Translations under genes and position numbers: made by a program
Shown: positions 40,918 to 51,200 of the stretch, one piece after another
Layout: each line of letters begins with the position of its first letter
Numbering within the stretch: the stretch's first letter is position 1
The notes under the pieces: model-generated
Told to the model about the DNA's origin: nothing
The model's database searches: none
Seen by the model: the letters and a program-made list of their open reading frames with translations, nothing else
Origin: Clostridia bacterium
Lineage (GTDB): Bacteria; Bacillota; Clostridia; Christensenellales; Borkfalkiaceae
NCBI GenBank assembly: GCA_017453045.1
Contig: JAFTKX010000056.1
Span: 62,001 to 126,000 of the forward strand
Reading direction: 5' to 3'
DNA: 64,000 bases

Positions 40918-42783
40918 TTACCCCTTTGCAAGTCGTAAATAAACCATTAAAACTGCGATATCGGCGGGGTTTACACCCGAAATTCTCGACGCTTGTCCTA
41001 AATTTTCAGGCATAATTTTAGCGAGTTTTTCTTGCGCTTCAAGCCTTAATCCCGAAATCTTATAGTAATCTATATCCTTTGGAATTTTCTTTTCGTCGAG
41101 TTTTTTAGCCTTTTCGATTTGTTCAAGACCTTTTTTAAGGTATCCTTCGTATTTAGCGTCCGTTTCAACTCTTTCCAAAATATCGTAAGGGTAGTCTTTG
41201 AAAAGGTCGAAATATTCCATAATATCTTCAAGCGATATATTTCTCTTTATCATATCCCTAACCGAAAGACCGCCGTAAACGTCGCCCGTAGACTTGCTTT
41301 TAATAAATTCAGCCGTTTGTTTTGGGGAAAAGTTTACCGAAATTTCTTGGTTGAGTTTTTGAATTTGCTCTTGTCTTTGTAAAAATTTAGCGTATCTTTC
41401 GTCAGAAACAAGCCCTATATCCCTGCCTATTTGGGTAAGTCGGCTATCCGCGTTGTCTTGACGTAAGAAAATTCTATATTCGGCTCTCGACGTCATCATT
41501 CTATACGGTTCGTCCGTGCCTTTGGTTACTAAATCGTCAATGAGTACCCCAATATACGCTTGGTCGCGAGAGAGTACGAGCGGTTCTTTACCGCGCATAT
41601 AGTTAGACGCGTTTATGCCTGCCATAAGTCCTTGCGCCGCCGCTTCTTCGTAACCGCTCGTTCCGTTGATTTGTCCTGCCGTAAAAAGACCTTTGACCTT
41701 TTTAAATTCAAGGCTCGGCTTTAAATCTAAACTGTCGATACAATCGTATTCGATAGCGTAAGCAAAGCGCATAATTTTACAGTTTTCTAACCCTTTAATC
41801 GACCTATACATTGCTATTTGCACGTCGTGGGGCATAGAAGTCGACATGCCTTGAACGTAAATTTCGTTGGTGTCAGCCCCCTCGGGTTCTAAAAAGATTT
41901 GATGTCTGTCCTTGTCTTTAAACCTTACGACTTTGGTTTCGATAGACGGACAATATCTCGGACCTGCGCTCAAAATATTTCCGTTGTAAAGGGGAGAGCG
42001 CTCTAAATTGTCAAGTATGATTTTGTGTGTGTTTTCGTTTGTGTAAGTAATATAACAAGGCTCTTGTTTTTCGGGTATTCCGTCTGTCATAAACGAAAAC
42101 GGATAAACCTTGGTTTCGCCTTCTTGAGTTTCAAGTTTAGAAAAATCAATGGAATTTCTATCAAGTCTTGCAGGCGTTCCCGTTTTAAATCTTCTAACGG
42201 TAAAGCCAAGTTCCATTAAATTTGCTGTAAGAGCGTTCGCAGGAGAAAAACCAGAAGGTCCTTCGTCTTTTACCCACTCGCCGGCAATTACGCGACTGTT
42301 TAGGTAAACGCCCGTGGCAACTACGACGGTTTTACAAGGAATAACGCAGTTAAAAGAAGTTTCCACTCCCGTTACTTTTCCGCCGTCGGTTAAAATTTTA
42401 GTCGCTTCGCATTGAATAAGCCTTATATTCGGCGTGTTTTCAAGCGTTTTTTTCATAATTTTTTGATACGCGTACTTGTCCGACTGCGAACGGAGCGACT
42501 GAACGGCAGAGCCTTTACCCCTGTTGAGCATTTTTATTTGGAGCATTGCCTTGTCCGCGTTTATGCCCATTTCACCGCCCAAAGCGTCGACTTCTCTAAC
42601 TAAATGACCTTTTGCAGTTCCCCCGATTGACGGGTTGCACGCCATATACGCGATATTGTCAAGGTTTACGGTAAGTAGAGCGGTTTTATGTCCAAGCCTT
42701 GCAAGCGCCAAAGCCGATTCTACCCCCGCATGCCCCGCGCCGATTACTACGGCGTCAAAATTTTCTTCTAAATAAAGTGCCAT
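40918..42783 (-). CDS. mnmG: tRNA uridine 5-carboxymethylaminomethyl modification enzyme MnmG
   Basis: The 621-residue FAD protein begins FDAVVIGAGHAGVESALALARLGHK and has the family blocks NPSIGGTAKGHLVREVDALGGEMG, AGPRYCPSIETKVVRF, GLFTAGQINGTSGYEEAAAQG and the C-terminal helical GidA domain. With MnmE it modifies U34 of several tRNAs. It follows dnaA by 2 bp. In many Bacillota mnmE-mnmG lies near the origin; here mnmE is not in view. Confidence 0.97.
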   Translation of the reverse strand: MALYLEENFDAVVIGAGHAGVESALALARLGHKTALLTVNLDNIAYMACNPSIGGTAKGHLVREVDALGGEMGINADKAMLQIKMLNRGKGSAVQSLRSQSDKYAYQKIMKKTLENTPNIRLIQCEATKILTDGGKVTGVETSFNCVIPCKTVVVATGVYLNSRVIAGEWVKDEGPSGFSPANALTANLMELGFTVRRFKTGTPARLDRNSIDFSKLETQEGETKVYPFSFMTDGIPEKQEPCYITYTNENTHKIILDNLERSPLYNGNILSAGPRYCPSIETKVVRFKDKDRHQIFLEPEGADTNEIYVQGMSTSMPHDVQIAMYRSIKGLENCKIMRFAYAIEYDCIDSLDLKPSLEFKKVKGLFTAGQINGTSGYEEAAAQGLMAGINASNYMRGKEPLVLSRDQAYIGVLIDDLVTKGTDEPYRMMTSRAEYRIFLRQDNADSRLTQIGRDIGLVSDERYAKFLQRQEQIQKLNQEISVNFSPKQTAEFIKSKSTGDVYGGLSVRDMIKRNISLEDIMEYFDLFKDYPYDILERVETDAKYEGYLKKGLEQIEKAKKLDEKKIPKDIDYYKISGLRLEAQEKLAKIMPENLGQASRISGVNPADIAVLMVYLRLAKG

Positions 42784-42785
42784 AA

Positions 42786-44132
42786 TTATTTCTTTAAAAT
42801 AAGGTTTTTAAGGTCTTTTACTTCTGTTTGAATACGCTGATTTTCTTTGATAAGTTCTGCAATTTTATCTCTTGCGTGAATAATAGTAGTATAGTCCCTT
42901 CCGCCTAAAGCCTGACCTATCGTAACGAGCGGAATAGAGAGCATTTCAGTCATAAGATAAGCGCAAATTTGTCTTGGCTCAACTATGTCTTTATTTCTCT
43001 TTTTGCCCGTTAAATCGCTCCTTTGAATTTTATAAAAAGAGCAAACGGCTTCAATAATCGTATCGGTTGTAACGATTTCTTCTTTGCGGTCTCCGCCAAC
43101 GCTTTCTGAAATTGCTTCTTTTGCAAGGTCGATAGAAATGGGGCGTTCGTGAAGCATTGACGCAAAAATTACTTTGTTTAACATTCCTTCAAGAGAACGA
43201 ACGTCGCTATCGGACTGTTCGGCAAGGAAAAGGGCTACGTCGAGATTTAAAACGTACTTTCTCATCTCTGCCTTTTTTTGCAAAATGGCGATTTTCGTTT
43301 CAATATCGGGCGGAAGAACTTGCGCCATTAAACCGCCTTCAAATCTCGTTTTTAACCTATCCGATAAAAGTTCGATTTCCTTTGGATGACAGTCTGCGGA
43401 TAAAACTATCTGTTTGTTTTGACCGTAAAGTTCGTTAAAGGTGTGGAAAAATTCTTCTTGAGTAGATTGCTTTTTAGCCAAAAACTGAACGTCGTCAATA
43501 ATTAAAACGTCCACGTTTCTATATTTATTCCTAAAATCCATACCTTCTTGCGAATACGCTTTACCCTGACGGAGATTAGTTATAAGGTCGCTCGCAAACT
43601 TTTCGCAAGTAGCGTACAAAACGTTGAGAAGGGGGTTGTTGAGTTTTATGTAGTTTGCGATTGCGTGCATCATGTGCGTTTTGCCAAGCCCCGCGCCACC
43701 GTAGATAAAAAGTGGGTTATAACTGTTTCCGGGGTTTTCGGCAACTGCTTTCGCCGCAGCGTAAAGGTAGCGGTTAGACGAGCCGACCACGAAGGAATCA
43801 AAAGTATATTTAGGGTTAATAGGGGTAGATTCAATTTCGTCCGACGGCGAAGCAAACCCCTTGCGCTTTAAGTAGTCAACCTTGCTGTCGCCAACGTAAA
43901 GTTCAATATCGGTAATACCCGTATTCGTTCTTTTAAGCGCTTCGCGAATTTTATCGTGAAGTCTGGTTGCGACTTCCGACGCGAACGTTTCGGATACGGT
44001 TGCCAAAATAAGTTTAGTTCCAACGACGTCAATAGGTTTTAAATTGACTATGTAAGTGTTGTAAGATATAGGACTTACCGAAACTTGAAGTTCTCTTAAA
44101 GCCATGTCCCAATAAAGTTTGTAACTTTCCAT
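42786..44132 (-). CDS. dnaA: Chromosomal replication initiator DnaA
   Basis: The 448-residue protein has domain I (YKLYWDMALRELQVSV), the AAA+ domain III with Walker A GGAGLGKTHMMHAIANY, Walker B VLIIDDVQFLAKK and Sensor I SADCHPKEI, and domain IV with ICAYLMTEMLSIPLVTIGQALGGRDYTTIIHARDKI, the DnaA-box-binding signature. It opens the origin. It starts the dnaA-mnmG-small ORF operon. dnaN is not next to it, which is unusual. Confidence 0.97.
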   Translation of the reverse strand: MESYKLYWDMALRELQVSVSPISYNTYIVNLKPIDVVGTKLILATVSETFASEVATRLHDKIREALKRTNTGITDIELYVGDSKVDYLKRKGFASPSDEIESTPINPKYTFDSFVVGSSNRYLYAAAKAVAENPGNSYNPLFIYGGAGLGKTHMMHAIANYIKLNNPLLNVLYATCEKFASDLITNLRQGKAYSQEGMDFRNKYRNVDVLIIDDVQFLAKKQSTQEEFFHTFNELYGQNKQIVLSADCHPKEIELLSDRLKTRFEGGLMAQVLPPDIETKIAILQKKAEMRKYVLNLDVALFLAEQSDSDVRSLEGMLNKVIFASMLHERPISIDLAKEAISESVGGDRKEEIVTTDTIIEAVCSFYKIQRSDLTGKKRNKDIVEPRQICAYLMTEMLSIPLVTIGQALGGRDYTTIIHARDKIAELIKENQRIQTEVKDLKNLILKK

Positions 44133-44405
44133 TGTTCCCCCTTTTTCAGCAATTGTATTTGCCGACTCGGTTTTATCGTGTGAGTATTTATCTTTTGCGG
44201 TAAAATGAGTAAATTAACAATCGAAAAATAAAAATTTAAACAACTTCAAAGCCCAAAAACACTTTACTATTTTTACCGCGTTATATATAATTATATATAA
44301 GGTTTCTTTCGGCGACGTTTTTTTGTCGCTTATAAAAAACGCGTGGTTATTGTATTATACTATAACGAATAAAAAAAATCAATCAAATTAAAGCAAGGCG
44401 AATAA
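44133..44405. other. Divergent dnaA-recF intergenic region, possible origin
   Basis: The 273 bp are AT-rich, with a perfect 20-bp palindrome at 44281-44300 (arms TTATATATAA and TTATATATAA) and scattered TATA runs. The position between dnaA and recF, with genes leading away on both sides, suits an origin. I see no convincing TTATCCACA-type DnaA box, so this is not shown. No gene is visible here. Confidence 0.4.
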
Positions 44406-45491
44406 ATGCTTATAAAAAATCTTGAACTTACCAACTTCAGAAATTACTCTTTTGCTCGGTTTGAGTATTCGGACGGGGTAAATATAGTCAGCGGAGGCAA
44501 CGCGCAAGGCAAAACTAACTCTGCGGAGGCTATATTTTTTCTATGCACGGGTTATTCGCCGAGAGCGGTAAGAGAAAAACAAGTTATAAAGCACGACGAG
44601 AATTTTGCAAAAATCAAGGGCGTAGCGTCGTCAAATTACGGCGACGTGTCCGTTAGCATTGATTTTTTTGCCGATAAGAACAAAATAATTAAGGTAAACG
44701 AAGTTCCCGTAGGGAAAATAGGCGAACTTTTAGGCAATATAAATTCGGTATTTTTTAACCCGGGCGAACTTAAACTTATCCAAGAAGCCCCCGAAGACAG
44801 AAGAAGGTTTTTAGATGTTTCGCTCTCGCAAATTTCAAAAGGGTATTTTTACGCTTTACAAACCTACAAAAAGATTTTGTCGCAAAGAAACAACCTTTTA
44901 AAAAGCGAAGATAGGGAACTTATTTTAGACACTTTGCCCGTTTGGGATATAAGTCTTGCAAAGGCGGGCGCTAAAATTATTTTCGAGCGTAACGTGTATA
45001 TAAAATTACTTTCTCCGTTCGCAGGTTTTTGCCACGAAGAAGTTACGGGCGGTGGAGAAGTCCTTACGGTAAAGGGCGACTATAAGTACGAAGGAACGGA
45101 AGACGATATTTATATTCAGTTTTTGTCCGCTTTAAGTGAAAAAACTGAAAAGGATATCGAAACGGGCTATACGACGGTAGGTCCGCACCGCGACGATTTA
45201 AAGATAAAAGTAAACGGCGTTGACGTAAGGGCGTACGGCTCGCAAGGTCAACAAAGAACGGCGTCTATCGCCTTAAAACTTGCCGAAACGGAGATTTTTA
45301 GGGAAAAATTCGGCGAGTATCCCGTGCTTATTTTAGACGACGCTATGAGCGAACTCGACAAAAAAAGACGGGCAAGACTTATAGATTACGTCAAAAAAAT
45401 GCAAACGATTATAACCTGTACCGAGCCGGAGTGCGTACCAAACTACCAAAATTATAATAATATAGAAGTAGAAGATGGAAAGATATTATGA
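44406..45491 (+). CDS. recF: DNA replication and repair protein RecF
   Basis: The 361-residue SMC-like ATPase begins with NLELTNFRNYSFARFEYSDG and Walker A GGNAQGKTNSAEAIFFLCTG, with FNPGELKLIQEAPEDRRRFLDVSLSQ, the signature TVGPHRDDL, SQGQQRTASIALKLAE and Walker B PVLILDDAMSELD. It loads RecA at gapped DNA with RecOR. dnaN and yaaA, usual partners, are not adjacent. A 4-bp overlap couples it to cysK. Confidence 0.96.
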   Translation: MLIKNLELTNFRNYSFARFEYSDGVNIVSGGNAQGKTNSAEAIFFLCTGYSPRAVREKQVIKHDENFAKIKGVASSNYGDVSVSIDFFADKNKIIKVNEVPVGKIGELLGNINSVFFNPGELKLIQEAPEDRRRFLDVSLSQISKGYFYALQTYKKILSQRNNLLKSEDRELILDTLPVWDISLAKAGAKIIFERNVYIKLLSPFAGFCHEEVTGGGEVLTVKGDYKYEGTEDDIYIQFLSALSEKTEKDIETGYTTVGPHRDDLKIKVNGVDVRAYGSQGQQRTASIALKLAETEIFREKFGEYPVLILDDAMSELDKKRRARLIDYVKKMQTIITCTEPECVPNYQNYNNIEVEDGKIL

Positions 45492-46378
45492 CGCTTGTCG
45501 AAATTGAACGTACGCTTGGTAAAACCCCTATAAAAAGACTTGGAGATACAAACCTTTTCGTAAAACTTGAAAGTTGCAACTTGGCAGGTAGCATAAAAGA
45601 TAGAACGGCGTTTTTTATGATAAGGGGCGCTATCGAAAAAGGGTTGATTTATAGCGGTGGAACTTTTATCGAGCCAACGAGCGGTAACACGGGTATAGGG
45701 ATTGCTTATATTTGTCAAAAACTTGGCTATAAGTCGATTATCGTTATGCCGAAAGGCGTTACAAGCGAGAGAATAAGGCTAATCGAGTCGTTAGGCGGGC
45801 GCGTTGAAATAAGCGACGGCGACGGAATTAAAGGCGCGATTTCCGTAGCCGAAAAGTTAAATAAAGAGATTGAAAATTCAGTAATATTAGGTCAGTTTAA
45901 AAATCAAGACAATCCGCTCGCGCACGAAAAAACAACCGCTCCCGAAATAGATAGGTATTTTAAAGGCGATATAGATATAATTATTGCAGGCGTAGGAACG
46001 GGCGGAACGATAACGGGGCTCGGTAGATATTTTAAAAAACAAAGCAAAAATAAGATGATAATCGGCGTAACCGCCGAAGGATCGGCAATAGTAAATAACG
46101 GCGTTGGCGTAAACCATAAAATTTTTGGAATAGGCTCTAATATAATTCCACAGGTTTTAGATAGGAGCGTAGTGGATATGATTTTGCCCGTTTCCGAAGA
46201 AGAAACGTATTCTTCGGTAAAAGAAATCTACCAAAAATACGGGTTAAAACTCGGCGTTTCGTCGGGCGCGTGTTACGCTATTGCAAAAAAGGTGGAAATA
46301 GTATATCCAAAGAGAAAAATAATTTTTATATCGGCAGATGGTGAAGATAGATATTCGTCGCTAAACTTGTATAACTGA
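45488..46378 (+). CDS. cysK: Cysteine synthase A (O-acetylserine sulfhydrylase)
   Basis: The 296-residue PLP enzyme has the catalytic Lys in LAGSIKDRTAFFMIRGA, the PTSGNTGIGIA substrate loop, the phosphate-binding GVGTGGTITG and the C-terminal LKLGVSSGACYAIAKKV. It forms cysteine from O-acetylserine and sulfide. The ATGA overlap with recF is unusual as an operon partner. A cystathionine beta-synthase-like role is possible but less likely at this length. Confidence 0.93.
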   Translation: MTLVEIERTLGKTPIKRLGDTNLFVKLESCNLAGSIKDRTAFFMIRGAIEKGLIYSGGTFIEPTSGNTGIGIAYICQKLGYKSIIVMPKGVTSERIRLIESLGGRVEISDGDGIKGAISVAEKLNKEIENSVILGQFKNQDNPLAHEKTTAPEIDRYFKGDIDIIIAGVGTGGTITGLGRYFKKQSKNKMIIGVTAEGSAIVNNGVGVNHKIFGIGSNIIPQVLDRSVVDMILPVSEEETYSSVKEIYQKYGLKLGVSSGACYAIAKKVEIVYPKRKIIFISADGEDRYSSLNLYN

Positions 46379-46472
46379 ATAACCGTAAAGTCGTTTAAAA
46401 AAGGTAAACCTTCTCAGCCTCAACGAGAAGCCTTAAAAGTTGATAAATTTTACTAAAAAGGAGCAATATATA

Positions 46473-47291
46473 ATGAGTTCTTGTAATCACGATTGTTCTT
46501 CGTGCAAAGAAAAATGTGACAAAAGTCAGTTTATGGCAACGCCTAAACCGACGACTAAAATCGGCAAAATGATAGCAGTCGTTAGCGGAAAGGGTGGCGT
46601 AGGCAAATCAATGGTTACCGACCTTTTGGCAGTCGGTACGCTTAGAAAGGGCTATAAGGTAGCCGTGTTGGACGCGGATATTACAGGTCCGTCCGTACCG
46701 AAAGCGTTTGGTATAACCGAAAAGGCTTACGGAAATGAAGACGGTACGACTATTTATCCCGTATTATCAAGTCAAGGCGTAAAACTTATGTCTATGAACC
46801 TTTTGCTTGACGACGAAAATTCACCCGTCGTTTGGCGCGGTCCGGTTATAAGCGGAGCGGTTAAGCAGTTTTATACCGACGTAGAGTGGGGAGAAGTAGA
46901 CTATATGTACGTGGACATGCCTCCGGGAACGGGCGATGTTCCGCTTACCGTTTTTCAATCTCTCCCGATAGATGGAATCGTGGTAGTTACAACACCGCAA
47001 GATTTGGTTTCTATGATAGTTGAAAAGGCGGTAAAAATGGCGGAACTTATGGGCGTAAAGATAGTGGGGCTTATCGAAAATATGAGTTATATCGCTTGTC
47101 CTTGTTGCGGAGAAAAGATTTATCCTTACGGCAAGAGCAAATTAGAAGCGGTAGCGTCGAAGTATTCTTTACCTATTTTAGGTAGACTTGCCATTGACGA
47201 AAACTTATCTAAATCCGTCGACGAAGGAAAAATTGAAGAAATTTCGGGCGAGCCTTTAGATGACGCGATAACGGTAATAACTGCCGTTTAA
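46473..47291 (+). CDS. Mrp/NBP35-type iron-sulfur cluster carrier ATPase
   Basis: The ATG at 46473 (AAGGAG at 9 bp) gives 272 residues; an upstream in-frame start is rejected. The N-terminus has SSCNHDCSSCKEKC, a likely cluster-binding Cys set, then AVVSGKGGVGKSMVTDLLA with the Walker A deviant, DADITGPSVPKAFG, VDMPPGTGDVPLT, and a CPCC motif (YIACPCCGEKIYPYG) of the Mrp/ApbC family. It carries 4Fe-4S clusters to apo-proteins such as those needed by PFOR. Confidence 0.93.
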   Translation: MSSCNHDCSSCKEKCDKSQFMATPKPTTKIGKMIAVVSGKGGVGKSMVTDLLAVGTLRKGYKVAVLDADITGPSVPKAFGITEKAYGNEDGTTIYPVLSSQGVKLMSMNLLLDDENSPVVWRGPVISGAVKQFYTDVEWGEVDYMYVDMPPGTGDVPLTVFQSLPIDGIVVVTTPQDLVSMIVEKAVKMAELMGVKIVGLIENMSYIACPCCGEKIYPYGKSKLEAVASKYSLPILGRLAIDENLSKSVDEGKIEEISGEPLDDAITVITAV

Positions 47292-47298
47292 TCGACTT

Positions 47299-48048
47299 AT
47301 GGGCAGGGTTTTTAAAATTTCAAGCAAAGTTTTAACCGTCTTGTTTACAATTTCGGTATTTTTTATAACGGGATTTATCGCAATAATGATACCGTCAAAT
47401 AGCAAGGCGTTTTACCGATGGCAATTTCAAAAAGAAGACGATTACGGCTACACGGCGCTTGAATACGTAAAGTTAGAAAGGGCTTATGCAACCGACCTAT
47501 CTACGATAGAGTATTTAAGCGAATTAGACCAAGACGGGCTCGTTGAACTAATGATGCATACAATGCGCTATTGTCTGTTTTTAGAAGACGATTTAAACCC
47601 CGAAGTAAACGGTGAAAAAATCAATCTCTTCCGTCAAGACGAAATAAGTCATATGAAAGACGTAAAAGGGATTTTCGGCGGAGGGGTAGTTCTCGTTGTA
47701 CTATCGCTAATAGTCGTTGCGGTAAGTATTCCGCTCGGGCTTGTTAAAAAGAGAGGTTATTACGAAAATTGCCGAAAAGTTCCGCTATATACGATAATAG
47801 GCATAGGTTGTTTTTTCGTGATAGTGGGGCTTTTTGCCATATTTGCATTTGACTTTGCTTTTGAAATTTTTCACAGAATATTTTTTAGTGGAAATTACGC
47901 GTTTGAAAACGGCGTGATGATAGGTATGATAGGCGGAATTTTTTACGATTTAGCGCCTATTATAATAGGCTTATGGCTTGTCCTTTTCGGCGGTTTTTCA
48001 GTCGGGCTTTACTACTACCACAAATGGCTAAAGAAAATTTTTGAGTAA
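47299..48048 (+). CDS. DUF1461-family membrane protein
   Basis: The 249-residue protein has an N-terminal membrane helix, a soluble segment with LFRQDEISHMKDVKG (the DUF1461/TIGR01906 signature) and three or four more helices: about 125-150, 164-190, 205-240. Membership in this family of integral membrane proteins seems sound; function is not known. It begins 7 bp after the Mrp gene. Confidence 0.8.
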   Translation: MGRVFKISSKVLTVLFTISVFFITGFIAIMIPSNSKAFYRWQFQKEDDYGYTALEYVKLERAYATDLSTIEYLSELDQDGLVELMMHTMRYCLFLEDDLNPEVNGEKINLFRQDEISHMKDVKGIFGGGVVLVVLSLIVVAVSIPLGLVKKRGYYENCRKVPLYTIIGIGCFFVIVGLFAIFAFDFAFEIFHRIFFSGNYAFENGVMIGMIGGIFYDLAPIIIGLWLVLFGGFSVGLYYYHKWLKKIFE

Positions 48049-48054
48049 AAAACC

Positions 48055-48082
48055 GCGCCCTACTGCAGTTGCAGTAGGGCGC
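48055..48082 (+). terminator. First terminator of a triple set
   Basis: GCGCCCTACTGC and GCAGTAGGGCGC form a perfect stem with an AGTT loop. It lies just after the DUF1461 gene. Confidence 0.75.
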
Positions 48083-48106
48083 TAATCATTATACATATAA
48101 CGTAGT

Positions 48107-48137
48107 TACGCCCCGTTGCGAAAGACAACGGGGCGTA
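48107..48137. terminator. Second terminator of a triple set
   Basis: TACGCCCCGTTG and CAACGGGGCGTA pair perfectly, with the loop CGAAAGA. T-rich flanks are short. Confidence 0.7.
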
Positions 48138-48170
48138 AATTATATAAAGCGTATTTATCAATAATATATA

Positions 48171-48198
48171 GTGGGCGACTGAAATTTCAGTCGCCCAC
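48171..48198. terminator. Third terminator, next to PFOR
   Basis: GTGGGCGACTGAAA and TTTCAGTCGCCCAC form a perfect 28-bp palindrome. It follows the PFOR stop on the minus strand. Confidence 0.75.
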
Positions 48199-48222
48199 CA
48201 TTTTTAAGCCAAAGGCTAATTA

Positions 48223-51200
48223 TTACTTGTTAGCAAGTCTTTTATAAGAGTTAAGTCTTGCGGTGTTTTCTTCTTCAGCAGTTTCAAAGAGTCTTTCAGC
48301 AAGTTCAGGTTGAGATTTCTTTAAGGTTGCGTATCTGTTTTCGCCAAGAAGGAAATCTTTGTAACTTGCAGTAGGATCTTTACTGTCTAAAGTGAACGGA
48401 TTTACGTCTGTGCCAACTTTATCAGGGTTGTATCTGTAAAGGTGCCAGTAACCTGCGTCAACGGCTCTCTTACCTTCAAGTTGAGATTGACTCATCTTGA
48501 TACCGTGGTTGATACATGGAGCGTAGCAGATAAGAAGTGAAGGTCCGTCGTATGCTTCTGCTTCTACGATAGCGTTAAGGAATTGTTGCTTGTTAGCGCC
48601 CATAGAACATTGAGCAACGTAAACGTAACCGTAACTCATAGCCATCATACCAAGGTCCTTTTTCTTAACTCTCTTACCGCCTGCAGCGAATTTAGCAACA
48701 GAACCGGTAGGAGTAGACTTACTTGCTTGTCCACCCGTGTTAGAGTAAACTTCGGTATCTACGACTAAAACGTTAACGTCTTCGCCCATAGCGAGAACGT
48801 GGTCAAGACCGCCGTAACCGATATCGTAAGCCCAACCGTCGCCACCGATAATCCAGATAGACTTCTTAATTACGCAGTCAAGGCTCTTTTCAACTTCTTT
48901 AAGGAGTTCTTTAAGTTCGCCCTTGTTATTCTTAATAGCAGATGGGAGAGCAATTTCCAAAGTCTTAGCAACTTGCTTGGTGATGTCTGCGCTCTTTTTA
49001 TTGTCAAGCCAAAGTTTGAACGCTTCGCCAACTCTACCGCGGAGATTAAGTTCAAGCGCCCTTCTCATCATGTCGGCAAGTTTTGCCCTTCTTTGAGTGT
49101 AAGCAAGGTTAAATCCGTAACCGTATTCAGCGTTGTCTTCAAACAAACTGTTAGCCCAAGCAGGACCTTTACCTTCAGCGTTCTTGGTGTATGGACAAGT
49201 TGGAGAAGAACCGCCGTAGATTGAAGAACATCCAGTTGCGTTAGCAACTACCATTCTGTCGCCGAAAAGTTGAGTAATAACTTTAATATATGGAGTTTCG
49301 CCACAGCCTGCGCATGCGCCCGAGAACTCGAAAAGAGGCTTGTTAAATTGAGAACCCTTAACGGTAGTAGGTTTGAAGTTAGCGGAAGTGTCAACTGCAG
49401 GAACGGTTTCGCTGAATTCGTAGTTTACGGTCTCGTCAGCAACAGCCGATTCTAAGGTAACCATAGTGATTGCTCTCTTGTCTTCCTTAGTAGGACATAC
49501 GGTAGCGCACACTTCACAACCCATACAGTCGAGCGGACTAACTTGCATTCTGTATTCGTAACCCTTTAAACCGATAGCGGCTTTCGTAGTGAACGTTGCA
49601 GGTCTTTCGTCGCCTTCCTTAATAAGAACAGGACGGTAACAAGCGTGCGGACATACGAACGCGCATTGGTTACATTGAATACAGTTTTCAGCGTGCCAAG
49701 CAGGAATTTTAACTGCAACGCCACGTTTTTCAAATCTGGTAGTTCCAGTAGGAACAGAACCGTCGGCGTTGAACGCAGATGCAGGGAGTTTGTCGCCCTT
49801 TAAGGTAAGGATAGGATGAACTACCGTCTTAAAGTATTCGTCGTCTGCAACTTTTGCAGGATCAGCGCCGTCAGTAGCGGTAGCCCAGTCGGCAGGAACG
49901 GCGATTTCTTTAAGTTCAGAAGACGCCATATCAATAGCAGAGTAGTTCATGTTAACTACTGCGTCGCCTTTCTTTCCGTAAGATTTCTTAACGTATTGCT
50001 TCATCCAGTCTTCTGCTTCAGTGTAAGGCATAATTTCAGGGTTAATCTTGAAGAATGCCGCTTGCATGATAGCGTTTGTTCTTCCGCCAAGACCTATTCC
50101 TTGAGCAATTTTAATTGCGTCGATAACGTAGAGTTTAGCGTTCTTTTTAGCGAGCGCTTGTTTCATCGTTGCAGGAAGGTTTTTAGAAAGAGCGTCAACG
50201 GTATTCCATTCGCAGTTAAGAAGGAATTTACCGCCGTCTTTAAGGTCGGAAACCATATCGTATCTCGTTACGTACGAAGGTTGCGAACAAGCGATAAAGT
50301 CCGCAGCGTCGATAAGGTAAGAAGATTGGATAGGAGTTTTACCAAAACGAAGGTGAGAAACGGTGATACCACCAGACTTTTTAGAGTCGTAGAAGAAGTA
50401 GCCTTGAGCGTACATATCCGTGTGGTCGCCGATAATCTTAATAGAGTTCTTGTTAGCGCCAACCGTACCGTCAGAGCCAAGACCGTAGAACTTACAACTT
50501 ACCGTGCCTTCCGGAGCGGCGTTGTATTGAGTGCTAAAGTCAAGAGAAGTGTTGGTTAAGTCGTCGTAAATACCAACGGTAAAGTGATTCTTTGGATTAG
50601 CAAGTTCAAGGTTTTTGTAAACTGCGTAAACCATTGATGGATTGAATTCTTTAGAACCAAGACCGTATCTACCGCCAACAACCTTAATCTTTTTCTTGCC
50701 TGCTTCCATTAAAGCGGTGCAAACGTCAAGATATAAAGGTTCGCCAAGTGAACCGGGTTCTTTAGTTCTGTCTAAAACGGCAATCTTCTTAACGGTCTTT
50801 GGAAGAGCCTTGATAAACGCCTTTTGAGCGAAAGGTCTGTAAAGTCTTACTTTAACAACGCCGACCTTGTGTCCTTCAGCGTTCATCTTGTTGATAGTTT
50901 CTTCGATAGCGTCAGCGCCACTACCCATAACTACGATTACGTTTTCAGCGTCAGGAGCGCCAACGTAGTCGAAAAGGTGATAACTTCTACCAGTTAAAGC
51001 AGAAACCTTATCCATCATCTTTTGAACGATAGCGGGAGTTGCTTCGTAGTATTTGTTAGCAGTTTCTCTGTTTTGGAAGTAAGTGTCGCTGTTTTGAGCC
51101 GTACCCTTTTGAATTGGGTGGTCTGGGTTAAGCGCTCTTGCTCTAAAATCTTCAACGTCTTTCATATCTACGAGTTTTCTCATATCTTCGTAGTCGATTG

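Noticed and set aside
44133-44405. DnaA boxes at the dnaA-recF gap
   Set aside because: Only weak partial matches such as CGTGGTTAT were found, so oriC is not claimed.
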